From the NCBI GenBank assembly GCA_015064385.1, contig SVSI01000010.1, positions 1 through 64,000 of the forward strand: a DNA stretch of 64,000 nucleotides, read 5' to 3'. Both the position numbers and the translations under genes were made by a program. The number at the start of each line of letters is the position of its first letter. Within the stretch, counting starts at the first letter, position 1. This document shows, piece after piece, positions 8,979 through 18,614 of the stretch. The stretch comes from Oscillospiraceae bacterium (GTDB taxonomy: Bacteria > Bacillota > Clostridia > Oscillospirales > CAG-272). The notes under the pieces are model-generated. The model made no database searches. It had not been told where the DNA came from and was given only the letters and a program-made list of their open reading frames with translations.

Positions 8979-10952
8979 TTACTGTTTTTCAAGCGCTTTT
9001 ATGCGGTCGCGATATACTGCCGCTGCCTCGAAGTCGAGCCTTGCGGCTGCCTCGCGCATACGGCGCTCAAGCTCGGGCAGAGACAGCTTTTCTCCGACCT
9101 CGTGACGCGAGCGCGTCTTATCTGCACGGCGTTTGGACTGCGATTTGGAATCACCGAAGTCGATAAGCTCGCGAACGTCCTTTTTGATGGTCTTCGGCGT
9201 TATGCCGTTTGCCTTGTTGTAGGCGTCCTGCTTTTCGCGGCGACGCTTTGTTTCGTCAATAGCCACGCGCATTGATCTCGTGATCTTGTCGGCGTACATT
9301 ATGACCTTGCCCTCGGCGTTTCTTGCGGCACGGCCGATAGTCTGTATAAGGGAGGTCTCGCCGCGCAGAAATCCCTCTTTGTCGGCGTCAAGTATCGCAA
9401 CCAGAGACACCTCGGGAATGTCCAGTCCCTCACGGAGCAGGTTTACTCCCACCAGTACGTCGAAAACGCCGAGACGAAGGTCGCGGATTATCTCGGTACG
9501 CTCGACCGTGTCAACGTTGTGGTGGATATATTTGACCTTGATAAGATTCATGCTGAAATATTCGGTAAGGTCCTCTGCCATTTTCTTGGTAAGGGTGGTG
9601 ACGAGCACTCTCTCGTCCCGCTCTGCACGAAGGCGTATCTCACCCATAAGGTCGTCTATCTGACCTTCGGCGGAACGAACCTCGACTACGGGATCAAGAA
9701 GTCCCGTCGGGCGTACGAGCTGTTCGACTATCTGCTCGGAGCCCTCTTTTTCGTATTCGGCGGGGGTTGCCGAAACGTATATTACCTGATTTAGCTTGTC
9801 GGCAAACTCGTCAAATCGAAGCGGACGGTTGTCGTAAGCAGAGGGCAATCGGAAGCCGTACTCAACGAGGTTGGTCTTTCTCGCCCTGTCTCCGCCGCTC
9901 ATTCCGTGTATCTGCGGGATCGAGACGTGAGACTCGTCTATGAACATAAGAAAATCGTCGGGAAAATAGTCGAGCAGAGTGTAAGGAGTCGATCCGGGAG
10001 CACGTCCCGCAAAGATCCTCGAATAGTTTTCAATGCCCGAGCAGAATCCGACCTCTCGGAGCATCTCGAGATCGTATCGCGTGCGCTCCTCGATTCTCTG
10101 CGCTTCAAGAAGCTTGTTCTGCGACTTGAAAAATTCAACCCGCTCTTCCATTTCTTCTTCTATCTGCTTCAGCGCTTTTTCTCTCGTGGCATCCGAGACT
10201 GCGTAGTGCGTTGCGGGATAAACGGTCGTATAATTTACCGTGCGGATAAGCTCTCCCGTTACGGTATTTACCTCGCTGATGCGGTCTATCTCATCTCCGA
10301 AAAACTCCACTCTTATCGCTTTTTTATCGTTTGCGGCGGGCAGGACCTCGACCGTATCTCCGCGTACGCGGAACTTGTCACGCTCTAGCGAAATATCGTT
10401 TCTTTCGTAGTTCATTGAGATAAGCGAGGATATAAGCTCCTCTCGCGTCATCTGCGCGCCGACGCGGAGCGAGATCATCTGTGAGAGGTATTCGCGCGGA
10501 TCACCGAGTGAGTATATGCACGAAACGCTGGCAACGATTATAACGTCCCGTCTCTCAAAAAGGGAGGTGGTTGCACTGTGACGCAGGCGGTCGATCTCGT
10601 CGTTGACCGCACTGTCCTTCTCAATATAAACGTCCTTGCCCGGAATGTACGCTTCGGGCTGATAATAGTCGTAATAGGAAACGAAAAATTCTACCGCATT
10701 TTCGGGGAAAAATTCACGGAACTCACTGCAGAGCTGTGCGGCAAGCGTTTTGTTATGTGAGAGAATGAGCGTAGGCTTGTTGACCTTTGCAATAATGTTT
10801 GCCATAGTAAAGGTCTTTCCGGATCCGGTAACTCCGAGAAGAGTCTGTTTTTTCATTCCCGCGTTTACTCCCGCGCTGAGAAGCTCTATTGCCTGCGGCT
10901 GGTCTCCGGTCGGCTTAAACGGGGATACGAGCTTGAACCTTCCGTCGGTCAT
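8979..10952 (-). CDS. uvrB: Excinuclease ABC subunit B
   Basis: This DEAD-like helicase verifies damage and recruits UvrC. Visible features are the Walker [11 protein letters not shown], the beta-hairpin region [12 protein letters not shown], the DESHV and SATPAEYE helicase motifs, QTIGRAARN, and a C-terminal UVR domain ([24 protein letters not shown]). The ATG at 10952 is preferred over one at 10973 because GGAGGAAAAATC lies directly before it and [12 protein letters not shown] matches the family N-terminus. It is first gene of a uvrB-uvrA unit. Confidence 0.98.
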   Translation of the reverse strand: MTDGRFKLVSPFKPTGDQPQAIELLSAGVNAGMKKQTLLGVTGSGKTFTMANIIAKVNKPTLILSHNKTLAAQLCSEFREFFPENAVEFFVSYYDYYQPEAYIPGKDVYIEKDSAVNDEIDRLRHSATTSLFERRDVIIVASVSCIYSLGDPREYLSQMISLRVGAQMTREELISSLISMNYERNDISLERDKFRVRGDTVEVLPAANDKKAIRVEFFGDEIDRISEVNTVTGELIRTVNYTTVYPATHYAVSDATREKALKQIEEEMEERVEFFKSQNKLLEAQRIEERTRYDLEMLREVGFCSGIENYSRIFAGRAPGSTPYTLLDYFPDDFLMFIDESHVSIPQIHGMSGGDRARKTNLVEYGFRLPSAYDNRPLRFDEFADKLNQVIYVSATPAEYEKEGSEQIVEQLVRPTGLLDPVVEVRSAEGQIDDLMGEIRLRAERDERVLVTTLTKKMAEDLTEYFSMNLIKVKYIHHNVDTVERTEIIRDLRLGVFDVLVGVNLLREGLDIPEVSLVAILDADKEGFLRGETSLIQTIGRAARNAEGKVIMYADKITRSMRVAIDETKRRREKQDAYNKANGITPKTIKKDVRELIDFGDSKSQSKRRADKTRSRHEVGEKLSLPELERRMREAAARLDFEAAAVYRDRIKALEKQ

Positions 10953-11121
10953 GATTTTTCCTCCTTTTCGCACTTTTTTCGAATTATACTATTATAACAC
11001 ATATTTTTGAAAAAATAAAGTGCAAAACGTATTATTTTTTTGATTTATTGCGGCAGAGCGAAAAAAACGTCCCCGATCGGTAGCGGCATGTGTAAAAAAA
11101 TGCAAAAAAATGAAAAAAGAC

Positions 11122-11150
11122 TTGTATTCGTGAAGTAATCGTGATATAAT
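11122..11150 (+). promoter_or_regulatory. Promoter of ilvE
   Basis: TTGTAT (11122-11127), 17-bp spacer, TATAAT (11145-11150). The leader to the ATG is only about 45 nt, too short for a T-box or another large riboswitch. Confidence 0.75.
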
Positions 11151-11202
11151 AACTATAATTTATTATAAGGCGCAATGGGCGCACGTAAAACGGAGGCATA
11201 AA

Positions 11203-12273
11203 ATGCTTAACATCAAGTATCAGTACACAACTCAGAAAAAGATCAAACCCGACTACAACAGTCTTGGCTTCGGAAAATATTTCTCCGACCATATGTTTTT
11301 AATGGATTATACCGCCGAAAAGGGCTGGCACGATCCCAGAATCGTTCCTTTCCAGAACCTTTCGCTCTCTCCCGCAACCGCAGTTTTCCACTACGCGCAG
11401 GAGATGTTTGAGGGACTCAAGGCGTACAAGACCGCAGAGGGCAAGGTACAGCTTTTCAGACCTCAGAAGAATATCGAGCGTCTTAACAACACCAACAGAC
11501 GTATGTGCATACCCGAGATCGATCCCGACGACGTTCTTCAGGCGATCAAGGCACTCGTCAAGACCGACGAGGACTGGATCCCCGAGGAGGAGGGTAAGTC
11601 TCTCTACATAAGACCGTTCATCATCGCTACCGATGCGATGCTCGGCGTTCACCCCTCGCACAGCTATCTTTTCTGCATAATCCTTTCTCCCGTAGGAGCA
11701 TACTACGCAAGCGGAATCAACCCGGTTAAGATCTACGTTGAGCCCGAATACGTTCGTGCCGTTAAGGGCGGAACCGGATTTGCAAAGGTAGGCGGAAACT
11801 ACGCCGCATCCCTTAAGGGCCAGGAGGTTGCCGAAAAGCTCGGTTACGCGCAGGTGCTCTGGCTTGACGGTATAAACCACAAGTACGTTGACGAGGTCGG
11901 TGCTATGAACGTATTCTTCGTTATAGACGGAGAGATAATCACACCTACCCTTGAAAACGGCAACATTCTTCCCGGCGTTACCCGTGACTCGGCTATCGCG
12001 CTCCTTAAGAGCTGGGGCTATAAGGTGAGCGAGCGTCTCCTTTCGATCGACGAGATCCGTGAGGCAGCCGACAACGGCAAGCTTGACGAAGCGTTCGGCA
12101 CGGGAACCGCAGCAGTTATTTCTCCTATCGGAGAGCTTAACGAGGCGGGCAAGATCATGATAATCAATAACGGCAAGATAGGACCTATCTCCCAGCGTCT
12201 CTACGACAATCTCACCGGCATCCAGTGGGGCAAGGTAGAGGACACCATGGGCTGGACGGTCGCAGTTGACTGA
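11203..12273 (+). CDS. ilvE: Branched-chain amino-acid aminotransferase
   Basis: This PLP enzyme transaminates the keto acids of leucine, isoleucine and valine with glutamate. The 356-residue length fits the larger (type II) BCAT group. Recognisable segments are HYAQEMFEGLKAY, LYIRPFI, the FAKVGGNYAASL segment that carries the PLP-lysine region, and EAFGTGTAAVISPIG. Ribosome-binding site ACGGAGG. An RluA-type pseudouridine synthase gene begins 2 bp after the stop, so the two are translationally close, although their functions are unrelated. Confidence 0.96.
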   Translation: MLNIKYQYTTQKKIKPDYNSLGFGKYFSDHMFLMDYTAEKGWHDPRIVPFQNLSLSPATAVFHYAQEMFEGLKAYKTAEGKVQLFRPQKNIERLNNTNRRMCIPEIDPDDVLQAIKALVKTDEDWIPEEEGKSLYIRPFIIATDAMLGVHPSHSYLFCIILSPVGAYYASGINPVKIYVEPEYVRAVKGGTGFAKVGGNYAASLKGQEVAEKLGYAQVLWLDGINHKYVDEVGAMNVFFVIDGEIITPTLENGNILPGVTRDSAIALLKSWGYKVSERLLSIDEIREAADNGKLDEAFGTGTAAVISPIGELNEAGKIMIINNGKIGPISQRLYDNLTGIQWGKVEDTMGWTVAVD

Positions 12274-12275
12274 AA

Positions 12276-13187
12276 ATGAGATTTGAAATCGGCAAGAAAC
12301 AAAGCGGACTTTTAGTCCGCGAGTTTCTGTCGTCTCACCTTGAGCTGTCGCACAGGGCAATATCGGCTCTGAAAAACAGCGAAAACGGGATAGTGCTGAA
12401 CGGCACTCGTGTGACCGTCAGGGCGACTCTTAGCGATGGCGATATTCTCGAGCTTGAGCTTGAAAATAAGCCGTGCGATGGAGACGCGGTGATCCCCGCT
12501 GATATTCCGATAGAAGTTCTCTACGAGGACCAGGCGCTCACCGTTGTGAATAAGCCGCCCTTTATGCCGACTATAATCTCGCACGGGCACTACGACGATA
12601 CGCTGGCAAACGCGCTCGCGTACCGTTATCGCGACAGAGATTTCGTTATGCGCGCGGTCAACCGACTCGACAGAGACACGAGCGGAATTTGCCTTATCGC
12701 AAACAGCCGCCGCAGCGCGCATATACTCGGCGAGCAGATGAGAGCGCGAGGAATGGAGAAAAAATATCTCGCCGTTCTGAGCGGAAATCTCGAAAACGAT
12801 CTTTGCGAAAAGGAGATCGTTACGGGAATAAGACGTAAAGAGGGAAGCGTTATGCTTCGCGAGGTGGCAGATATTTCCGTTGCAAGAGAGGCAAGAACTC
12901 TCTACCGTCTTATCTCAAACGGTAAAAGATTTTGCGCGGTCTCGGCGGAGCCGAAAACGGGCAGAACGCATCAGCTTCGAGTACATTTTGCTCATATCGG
13001 ACACCCGATAGTGGGAGACACGCTCTACTCGCAGCGAAGTGACGAGATAGCTCGTCAAGCACTTCACGCGTATGAGCTTACGCTCACACACCCATACACG
13101 AAAGAAAAAATGACCTTTCGCGCGCCGATAGCGAGCGATATAGCGTCGCTTGCGTCGTTTGACGCGCTGGATCTTTCAAAACTGTAA
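12276..13187 (+). CDS. RluA-family pseudouridine synthase (first of two)
   Basis: It isomerises uridine to pseudouridine in structured RNA. The 303-residue protein has an N-terminal S4-like RNA-binding segment (residues 1-70) and the catalytic core with AVNRLDRDTSGICLIA, where the Asp of RLD is catalytic. Further motifs are KKYLAVLSG and GRTHQLRVHFAHIGHPIVGD. The target rRNA position cannot be told from sequence. It lies 2 bp after ilvE and upstream of the DUF3810 gene. A second paralogue is at 15756. Confidence 0.93.
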   Translation: MRFEIGKKQSGLLVREFLSSHLELSHRAISALKNSENGIVLNGTRVTVRATLSDGDILELELENKPCDGDAVIPADIPIEVLYEDQALTVVNKPPFMPTIISHGHYDDTLANALAYRYRDRDFVMRAVNRLDRDTSGICLIANSRRSAHILGEQMRARGMEKKYLAVLSGNLENDLCEKEIVTGIRRKEGSVMLREVADISVAREARTLYRLISNGKRFCAVSAEPKTGRTHQLRVHFAHIGHPIVGDTLYSQRSDEIARQALHAYELTLTHPYTKEKMTFRAPIASDIASLASFDALDLSKL

Positions 13188-13212
13188 ACGTTCTTACGAA
13201 AGAGGAATTTTA

Positions 13213-14337
13213 ATGCACGAAAAACAGGTCGGCGGAAATTTTGTGAAAAGATTTTTCGGGCGCATACCCAAAGCGTGCCTCGTGCTTTTCGCTCTCGGCA
13301 TACTTGCGCTGATAGTTCATATTATTTCTTATATATCAAGCGCTTTCGCTGATTTTTTCACAAGATATATCGGCTCTGCAGTCAGATTTATTTTGACTAA
13401 GATCACGGGATGGATCCCGTTCTCGCTTGCCGAGATGATAATAATTCTTGTCCCGATAATTTTCGCGGTCCTTATGATAGTGGGAATGAAAACGGCGAAA
13501 TCGCCCGATAAAAACGCGTATATTCGCTTTTTATGCGTGCTTCTTGCCATCGTGAGCACGCTGTACTCTCTTTTCGTTTTTACGATAGGAACTGCGTACA
13601 GAGGAAGCACTCTTTACGAAAAGCTGGGCGTAGAAAAGCCGGAGTACGAAAATTCAGAGGATCTCGTGGCGCTGTCCGGATATCTAAGAGACAAAGCAAA
13701 CGAGTGCGCGGAGAATATTTCGTTTAGTCCGGAATACGGCTCGGTGATGCCGTATAGCAGAGGTGAGCTTAACGATCTGTTGAACGATGCGTGTATAAAG
13801 GCGTCCGAAAAGTATTCTTTTCTGGCTCCTCTGCGCTCAAGATTTAAGGATATTGCCCTGAGTGAGCCGATGACCTATACTCACATCTCGGGCGTATATA
13901 CCTATTTTACGGGTGAATCTAATATAAATACCAATTTCCCCGATTATACTATTCCGTTCACCGCGGCACACGAGATGGCGCATCAGCGCGGAATAGCACG
14001 CGAGGAGGAGGCAAACTTCGTTGCCTACCTCATCTGTATGGAAAGTGACGATAACTATGTAAAGTACAGTGCGTACGTAAGCTTGCTCGAGTACGTCCAG
14101 AGCGCTCTGTACAAAGCGGATAAGAGTGCGTACGCTGAGTTTTATCCCACGCTCGGTGAAAAGATAGTTATGGAATACGAGGTGTACGATAATTTCTTTG
14201 CAAAATACCGCAAGAGCGTTGCTTCGGACGTCAGCGGAACTATAAATAACGTGTATCTTCAGTCACAGGGACAGAAGGCGGGATCTATGAGCTATTCGCT
14301 CGTGGTCGGACTTGCGATCGCCTATATTGATTACTGA
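13213..14337 (+). CDS. DUF3810-type membrane metallopeptidase-like protein
   Basis: About 374 residues. Three N-terminal membrane helices are visible (about residues 17-40, 63-90 and 100-125). A long extracytoplasmic-type domain follows, with the zinc-protease motif HEMAH in FTAAHEMAHQRGIAREEEAN and a downstream conserved Glu. This matches DUF3810-type proteins; substrate and role are unknown. The start is set at the ATG at 13213, which has GAAAGAGG upstream. An upstream frame extension would overlap the pseudouridine synthase gene and lacks support. Confidence 0.85.
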   Translation: MHEKQVGGNFVKRFFGRIPKACLVLFALGILALIVHIISYISSAFADFFTRYIGSAVRFILTKITGWIPFSLAEMIIILVPIIFAVLMIVGMKTAKSPDKNAYIRFLCVLLAIVSTLYSLFVFTIGTAYRGSTLYEKLGVEKPEYENSEDLVALSGYLRDKANECAENISFSPEYGSVMPYSRGELNDLLNDACIKASEKYSFLAPLRSRFKDIALSEPMTYTHISGVYTYFTGESNINTNFPDYTIPFTAAHEMAHQRGIAREEEANFVAYLICMESDDNYVKYSAYVSLLEYVQSALYKADKSAYAEFYPTLGEKIVMEYEVYDNFFAKYRKSVASDVSGTINNVYLQSQGQKAGSMSYSLVVGLAIAYIDY

Positions 14338-14408
14338 GATGTCACAAGGAAGAACAAAGCATATAATAGTAGTAAGTTTAAGGACTGCCGGAAGGAATGG
14401 TCAAAAAT

Positions 14409-15695
14409 ATGAAAAAGTTAGTTATTAACGGCGCAAAACCGCTCGTCGGAGAAATAGAGATAGGCGGAATGAAAAACGGCGCGCTTCCCATAATATTTGC
14501 TTCGCTGCTTATTACCAAAGGAACGTGTACGCTTGAAAATCTCCCCGCCGTAAAGGACATAGATCTTTCTCTTGAAATAATCGAAAGTCTCGGCGCAAAG
14601 GTCGAGCGTACCGATAAGCATACCGCCGTAATAGACGCCTCTGGTGTAAGCGTCAAGGAGCCGCCGGCGGCACTCGTCAGAAAGATGCGCGCTTCGTACT
14701 ATCTTCTCGGCGCAGAGCTGGGTAGATTCGGAACCGCGGTCGTTCAGTATCCGGGCGGATGCGATTTCGGCGGACGTCCGATAGACAGACACATAAAGGG
14801 CTTTGAATTTCTCGGTGCAAAGGTCACCGAGACCTTCTCGGAGAGCGGAAAGTGCGTAAGAGCCACGACGGACGGGGGCGTTGTCGGAGCAAACGTCTTT
14901 TTTGACGACGTTTCGGTAGGGGCAACGGTGAACGTAATGCTCGCGGCAGTATGCGCCAAGGGTGTGACCGTTATAGAAAACGCGGCAAGAGAGCCGCACG
15001 TGGTTGACCTTGCCAACTTCCTTAATACCTGCGGAGCGCAGGTGTTCGGCGCGGGAACTCCCACCATAAAGATCACGGGCGTTGACAAGAGCGAGCTTCA
15101 CGGCTCGACTTATGCGGTAGCTCCCGATATGATCGAGGCGGGGACCTATATGGTAGCGGCAGCCGCAACGCGCGGAAACGTACTTATCAAAAACGTGATC
15201 CCAAAGCACCTTGAGGCAACCTCTACGAAGCTCGAGGAGATGGGCGTTAAAATAGTTGAAAACGACGACAGCGTTCAGGTCAGCGTGCCGGGAGAGCTGA
15301 GCGCGACCAATATGAAAACGCTTCCGTACCCCGGAATTCCGACCGATATGCAGCCACAGTTCTGCGTACTTATGTGCGTTGCGAACGGTGTGAGCCGACT
15401 CGTGGAGGGTGTGTTCGATAACAGATTCCAGTACGTCGATCAGCTTCGCAGAATGGGCGCAAATATCGAGGTAAACGGCAAAGTTGCAACGATAAGCGGA
15501 GGCAGTCCTTTGTACGGTGCGGCTGTAAGCGCGCTTGACCTTCGCGCAGGTGCGGCGATGGTAATTGCGGGACTTTGCGCAAACGGAAAGACCGAAATAG
15601 ATAACGTCAATTACATTAACAGAGGGTACGAGGATATAGTTGAAAAGCTCCGTGCTCTCGGAGCGGATATTTCGCTTATTAACGAAGAAGACTGA
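14409..15695 (+). CDS. murA: UDP-N-acetylglucosamine 1-carboxyvinyltransferase
   Basis: First committed step of peptidoglycan synthesis: transfers enolpyruvate from PEP to UDP-GlcNAc in the cytoplasm. Visible motifs are GGMKNGALP near the N-terminus (conserved Lys and Asn) and PGGCDFGGRPIDRH, which carries the active-site Cys alkylated by fosfomycin. The start is chosen at 14409 (MKKLVINGA): GGAAGGA at 14390-14396 is well spaced for it but abuts the alternative ATG at 14397. A strong terminator follows. Confidence 0.97.
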   Translation: MKKLVINGAKPLVGEIEIGGMKNGALPIIFASLLITKGTCTLENLPAVKDIDLSLEIIESLGAKVERTDKHTAVIDASGVSVKEPPAALVRKMRASYYLLGAELGRFGTAVVQYPGGCDFGGRPIDRHIKGFEFLGAKVTETFSESGKCVRATTDGGVVGANVFFDDVSVGATVNVMLAAVCAKGVTVIENAAREPHVVDLANFLNTCGAQVFGAGTPTIKITGVDKSELHGSTYAVAPDMIEAGTYMVAAAATRGNVLIKNVIPKHLEATSTKLEEMGVKIVENDDSVQVSVPGELSATNMKTLPYPGIPTDMQPQFCVLMCVANGVSRLVEGVFDNRFQYVDQLRRMGANIEVNGKVATISGGSPLYGAAVSALDLRAGAAMVIAGLCANGKTEIDNVNYINRGYEDIVEKLRALGADISLINEED

Positions 15696-15724
15696 AAAAT
15701 CGGGAGGTAACTCCCGATTTTTTA
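15695..15724 (+). terminator. Terminator after murA
   Basis: AAAAATCGGGAG-GTAA-CTCCCGATTTTTT forms a 12-bp stem ending in its own T-run. Confidence 0.92.
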
Positions 15725-15755
15725 AGAAATAAAGAAAGGGGGAGCTTTTCGAAAA

Positions 15756-16715
15756 ATGAGAACGCTGAACGTAAATAAGAACGACGCGGGACAGCGTCTT
15801 GACAAATTTCTGTCCAAGGCGGTGCCCGGACTTCCGACCTCTCTGATGTATAAGCTCGTTCGCACGAAAAAGATAAAGGTCAACAGAAAGCGTACCGAGC
15901 ATACGTACGTTCTCGGCGAGGGTGACACGGTAGAGCTATTTATAAAGGAAGAATTTTTTGACGCACCGAGCGAAAACTCTGCGCTGAAGCTTACTCCCCA
16001 TATAGATATTTTGTACGAGGACGAAAATATAATGCTCCTCGACAAGCGCGCGGGAATGATAGTGCATTCGGACGATAAGGAAAGCACCAATACTCTTATC
16101 TCGCACGTCTGCGCGTACCTTTATCAGAAGGGAGAATACGATCCTGCAAGGGAAAACTCGTTTACCCCCGCGCTTTGTAACAGAATAGACAGAAATACGG
16201 GCGGAATAGTTATTGCCGCAAAGAACGCGCAAACGCTTCGTATTATGAATGAAAAGATCAAAAATCGCGAGATGAAGAAAAAATATCTCGCGGCGGTACA
16301 CGGCATCCTTGATAAAAAAGAGGGCGTACTTACGGGATATCTGAAAAAAGATCAAAAGACCAACACCGTCGAGGTTTTCAAAAATCCTCCCAAGGGAACG
16401 GATGCGAAAAAGATCATTACGGGATACAGAGTTATCTCGGAAAAGAACGGACTGTCCCTGCTCGAGGTCGATCTTATAACGGGAAGAACTCACCAGATAA
16501 GAGCGCACATGGCGTCGGTCGGACACCCCCTTCTCGGTGACGGAAAATACGGTGTGAACAGAGACGACAAAAAGCTCGGATACAAGTTCCAAGCGCTCTA
16601 TTCGTATTGCCTTGAATTTCGTTTCACGAGTGATTCGGGCATACTTTCATACCTTAACGAAAGGAAATTTAAGATAAGTGAAGATAAGATCTGGTTTTGC
16701 CGAGAATTTGACTAA
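15756..16715 (+). CDS. RluA-family pseudouridine synthase (second of two)
   Basis: This is a 319-residue paralogue of the protein at 12276. The N-terminal S4 domain (KNDAGQRLDKFLSKA...KIKVNRKRT) is clear. The catalytic motif is CNRIDRNTGGIVIAAKN and the C-terminal motif is GRTHQIRAHMASVGHPLLGDGKYG. The RID Asp replaces the more usual RLD, which still keeps the catalytic Asp. It probably modifies 23S rRNA or tRNA. The stop overlaps the start of lnt by 38 bp, so the two genes are likely co-transcribed. Confidence 0.93.
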   Translation: MRTLNVNKNDAGQRLDKFLSKAVPGLPTSLMYKLVRTKKIKVNRKRTEHTYVLGEGDTVELFIKEEFFDAPSENSALKLTPHIDILYEDENIMLLDKRAGMIVHSDDKESTNTLISHVCAYLYQKGEYDPARENSFTPALCNRIDRNTGGIVIAAKNAQTLRIMNEKIKNREMKKKYLAAVHGILDKKEGVLTGYLKKDQKTNTVEVFKNPPKGTDAKKIITGYRVISEKNGLSLLEVDLITGRTHQIRAHMASVGHPLLGDGKYGVNRDDKKLGYKFQALYSYCLEFRFTSDSGILSYLNERKFKISEDKIWFCREFD

Positions 16716-18336
16716 GCTTGGCAAGAGTCGGCTTTTCGCCGCGCTTTTGATAGTGCTTTCTGCGTCGCTGACGGCGCTGACGCTTATATTTGACGTGCTT
16801 GCGGGACTTGCCTTCGTGTCGATGGTTCCTCTCGTTATTGCACTTATAAAACGGTGTGACGCGGGCAAAAAGCTTCGCTCGCTTTATGGGCTGTCCTTTC
16901 TCTGGTCAATGATTTTTTACATAATAATTTACCATTGGTTCTGGTACCTTTGGCCGATGGAATTTCTCGGTGTCGAGAGACCGATGGCGCTCGTTATAAC
17001 CCTCGTTTGCTGGATCGGACTTTCCACCTTGCAGGCGTTCGGAACGGCGTTTATCGGGCTTCTTTTCGGTGCCGCATACAAAAAGGGCGGACTTAAATTT
17101 GCCCCTCTCATTTTCGCCTGCGCGTGGACGATCCTTGAATATATGCAGTCGCTCACTTGGGCGGGAGTGCCGTGGGCTCGACTTGCGCTTTCCCAGACCG
17201 TCTTTCCCGCAGCCGTCCAGAGTGCGTCTCTCCTCGGCTCGCTGTTTATAGGATTTATCATAGCTCTCGTTAACGGATTTTTTGCCGTCACCACCGTGTG
17301 TTTTGTAAAACGAGAAAATGCTTCGCGAGCTTGGATAAGACCGCTCGCGCTCGCACTTGCAATCATCGTTTTGAATCTCGGATACGGCTTTATCGCGCTT
17401 GGAGTACATAACGAAAAGAGCGGAGAAGCGATAAAGATAAACGTCGTTCAGGGCAATATCGGCTCGGGTGATAAGTGGGAGGATAGCTCGGATACGACCT
17501 CGATCCGCGTATATGAAACGCTTACCCGTCAGGCGCACACGAAGTCGCCGGCTGACATAGTTCTGTGGCCCGAAACGGTGCTCGTTTGTTCTGCCAAAGA
17601 ATCGCTTTATTTCAGAAATAAAATAACCGCTCTGGCAAAGGAGACCGACTCGGTTATATTCGTTGGAGCTTTCGATTATTCGGAAAATTCGGACGGCGAA
17701 ACGGAGGCGCATAATGCGCTTATCGCCTTTTATCCGGACGGTAGTATCGAGGAGTCATCTTATAAAAAGAGACATCTCGTACCCTTCGGAGAGTATATGC
17801 CTATGCGAAATATACTCGAGAAAATAATGCCGTTTATGACCGAGCTCAATATGCTCTCCGACGATCTTGCGCCCGGCACGTCTGCCGAAATAATTGAAAC
17901 GGGACACGGCAAGGCGGGACGTCTTATCTGCTTTGACTCAATATACCCGTTACTTATGCGTGACAGCGTGAGATCGGGCGCGGAGTTCGTTTTGCTCTCG
18001 ACCAACGATTCGTGGTATCGTGACAGCGCGTCAGCGTATCAGCACAACGCTCACGCGGTACTGAGAGCGGTCGAAAACAGACGCTATATCGCTCGCGCGG
18101 CGAGCACGGGCATCTCCTCCGTAATAAGCTCGGACGGAAAGGTCACAGACGCTCTGCCGCCCCTCTCTGACGGATATATCTGCACTGAAATTCACAAAAA
18201 CTCCGGCAGAACGCTCTACTCGGTACTCGGTGATATTATAGTTATACCGTGCGTTGCGGCCATTGCTTTTTTCGTGCTTAAGGATCTCTTTGAAAAAAAG
18301 AAATTCACTCAAGAAAATACCGAAGAATCGGATTAA
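16678..18336 (+). CDS. lnt: Apolipoprotein N-acyltransferase
   Basis: It adds the third acyl chain to the N-terminal Cys of lipoproteins at the membrane. The 552-residue protein has five to six N-terminal helices followed by a nitrilase-type domain. The triad is visible: Glu in VLWPETV, Lys in SYKKRHLVPFGEYMP and Cys in GRLICFDSIYP. A last membrane helix lies near residue 520. The GTG start at 16678 overlaps the preceding gene, with AAAGGAAA upstream. Classical Lnt is less expected in Gram-positives than in Proteobacteria. A downstream lipoprotein gene (18615) provides one possible substrate. Confidence 0.9.
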   Translation: MKIRSGFAENLTKLGKSRLFAALLIVLSASLTALTLIFDVLAGLAFVSMVPLVIALIKRCDAGKKLRSLYGLSFLWSMIFYIIIYHWFWYLWPMEFLGVERPMALVITLVCWIGLSTLQAFGTAFIGLLFGAAYKKGGLKFAPLIFACAWTILEYMQSLTWAGVPWARLALSQTVFPAAVQSASLLGSLFIGFIIALVNGFFAVTTVCFVKRENASRAWIRPLALALAIIVLNLGYGFIALGVHNEKSGEAIKINVVQGNIGSGDKWEDSSDTTSIRVYETLTRQAHTKSPADIVLWPETVLVCSAKESLYFRNKITALAKETDSVIFVGAFDYSENSDGETEAHNALIAFYPDGSIEESSYKKRHLVPFGEYMPMRNILEKIMPFMTELNMLSDDLAPGTSAEIIETGHGKAGRLICFDSIYPLLMRDSVRSGAEFVLLSTNDSWYRDSASAYQHNAHAVLRAVENRRYIARAASTGISSVISSDGKVTDALPPLSDGYICTEIHKNSGRTLYSVLGDIIVIPCVAAIAFFVLKDLFEKKKFTQENTEESD

Positions 18337-18553
18337 ATGTGAAAAAGAATTAAGAAAAAAAGAATTTCTTGAAAATATATTTTGAAAAACTTGTAACATT
18401 ACTGTTAATAGGAAAAGGCGGCTCTGGATACTTAGTTGGTTTTGTTCAAAAAAACGCCGCAAATACACCCAAAAACGCAGAATAAGCCGTTTTTTGATAA
18501 TAATAACCAAAAAACAAGCGTCAAATTTGTGCGATTTGAAAGAAGAAATGGAG

Positions 18554-18582
18554 TTGACAAATCAGCATAAAAGTGATAGAAT
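18554..18582 (+). promoter_or_regulatory. Strong promoter of the solute-binding lipoprotein
   Basis: TTGACA (18554-18559), 17-bp spacer, TAGAAT (18577-18582). The 240 bp between lnt and this gene hold no other feature I can support. Confidence 0.85.
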
Positions 18583-18614
18583 ATAGTAACAAAAAAAATA
18601 TTGGAGGATTCAAT

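Noticed and set aside
11000..11202. T-box upstream of ilvE
   Set aside because: The promoter lies about 50 bp before the ATG and no T-box sequence or specifier stem is visible.
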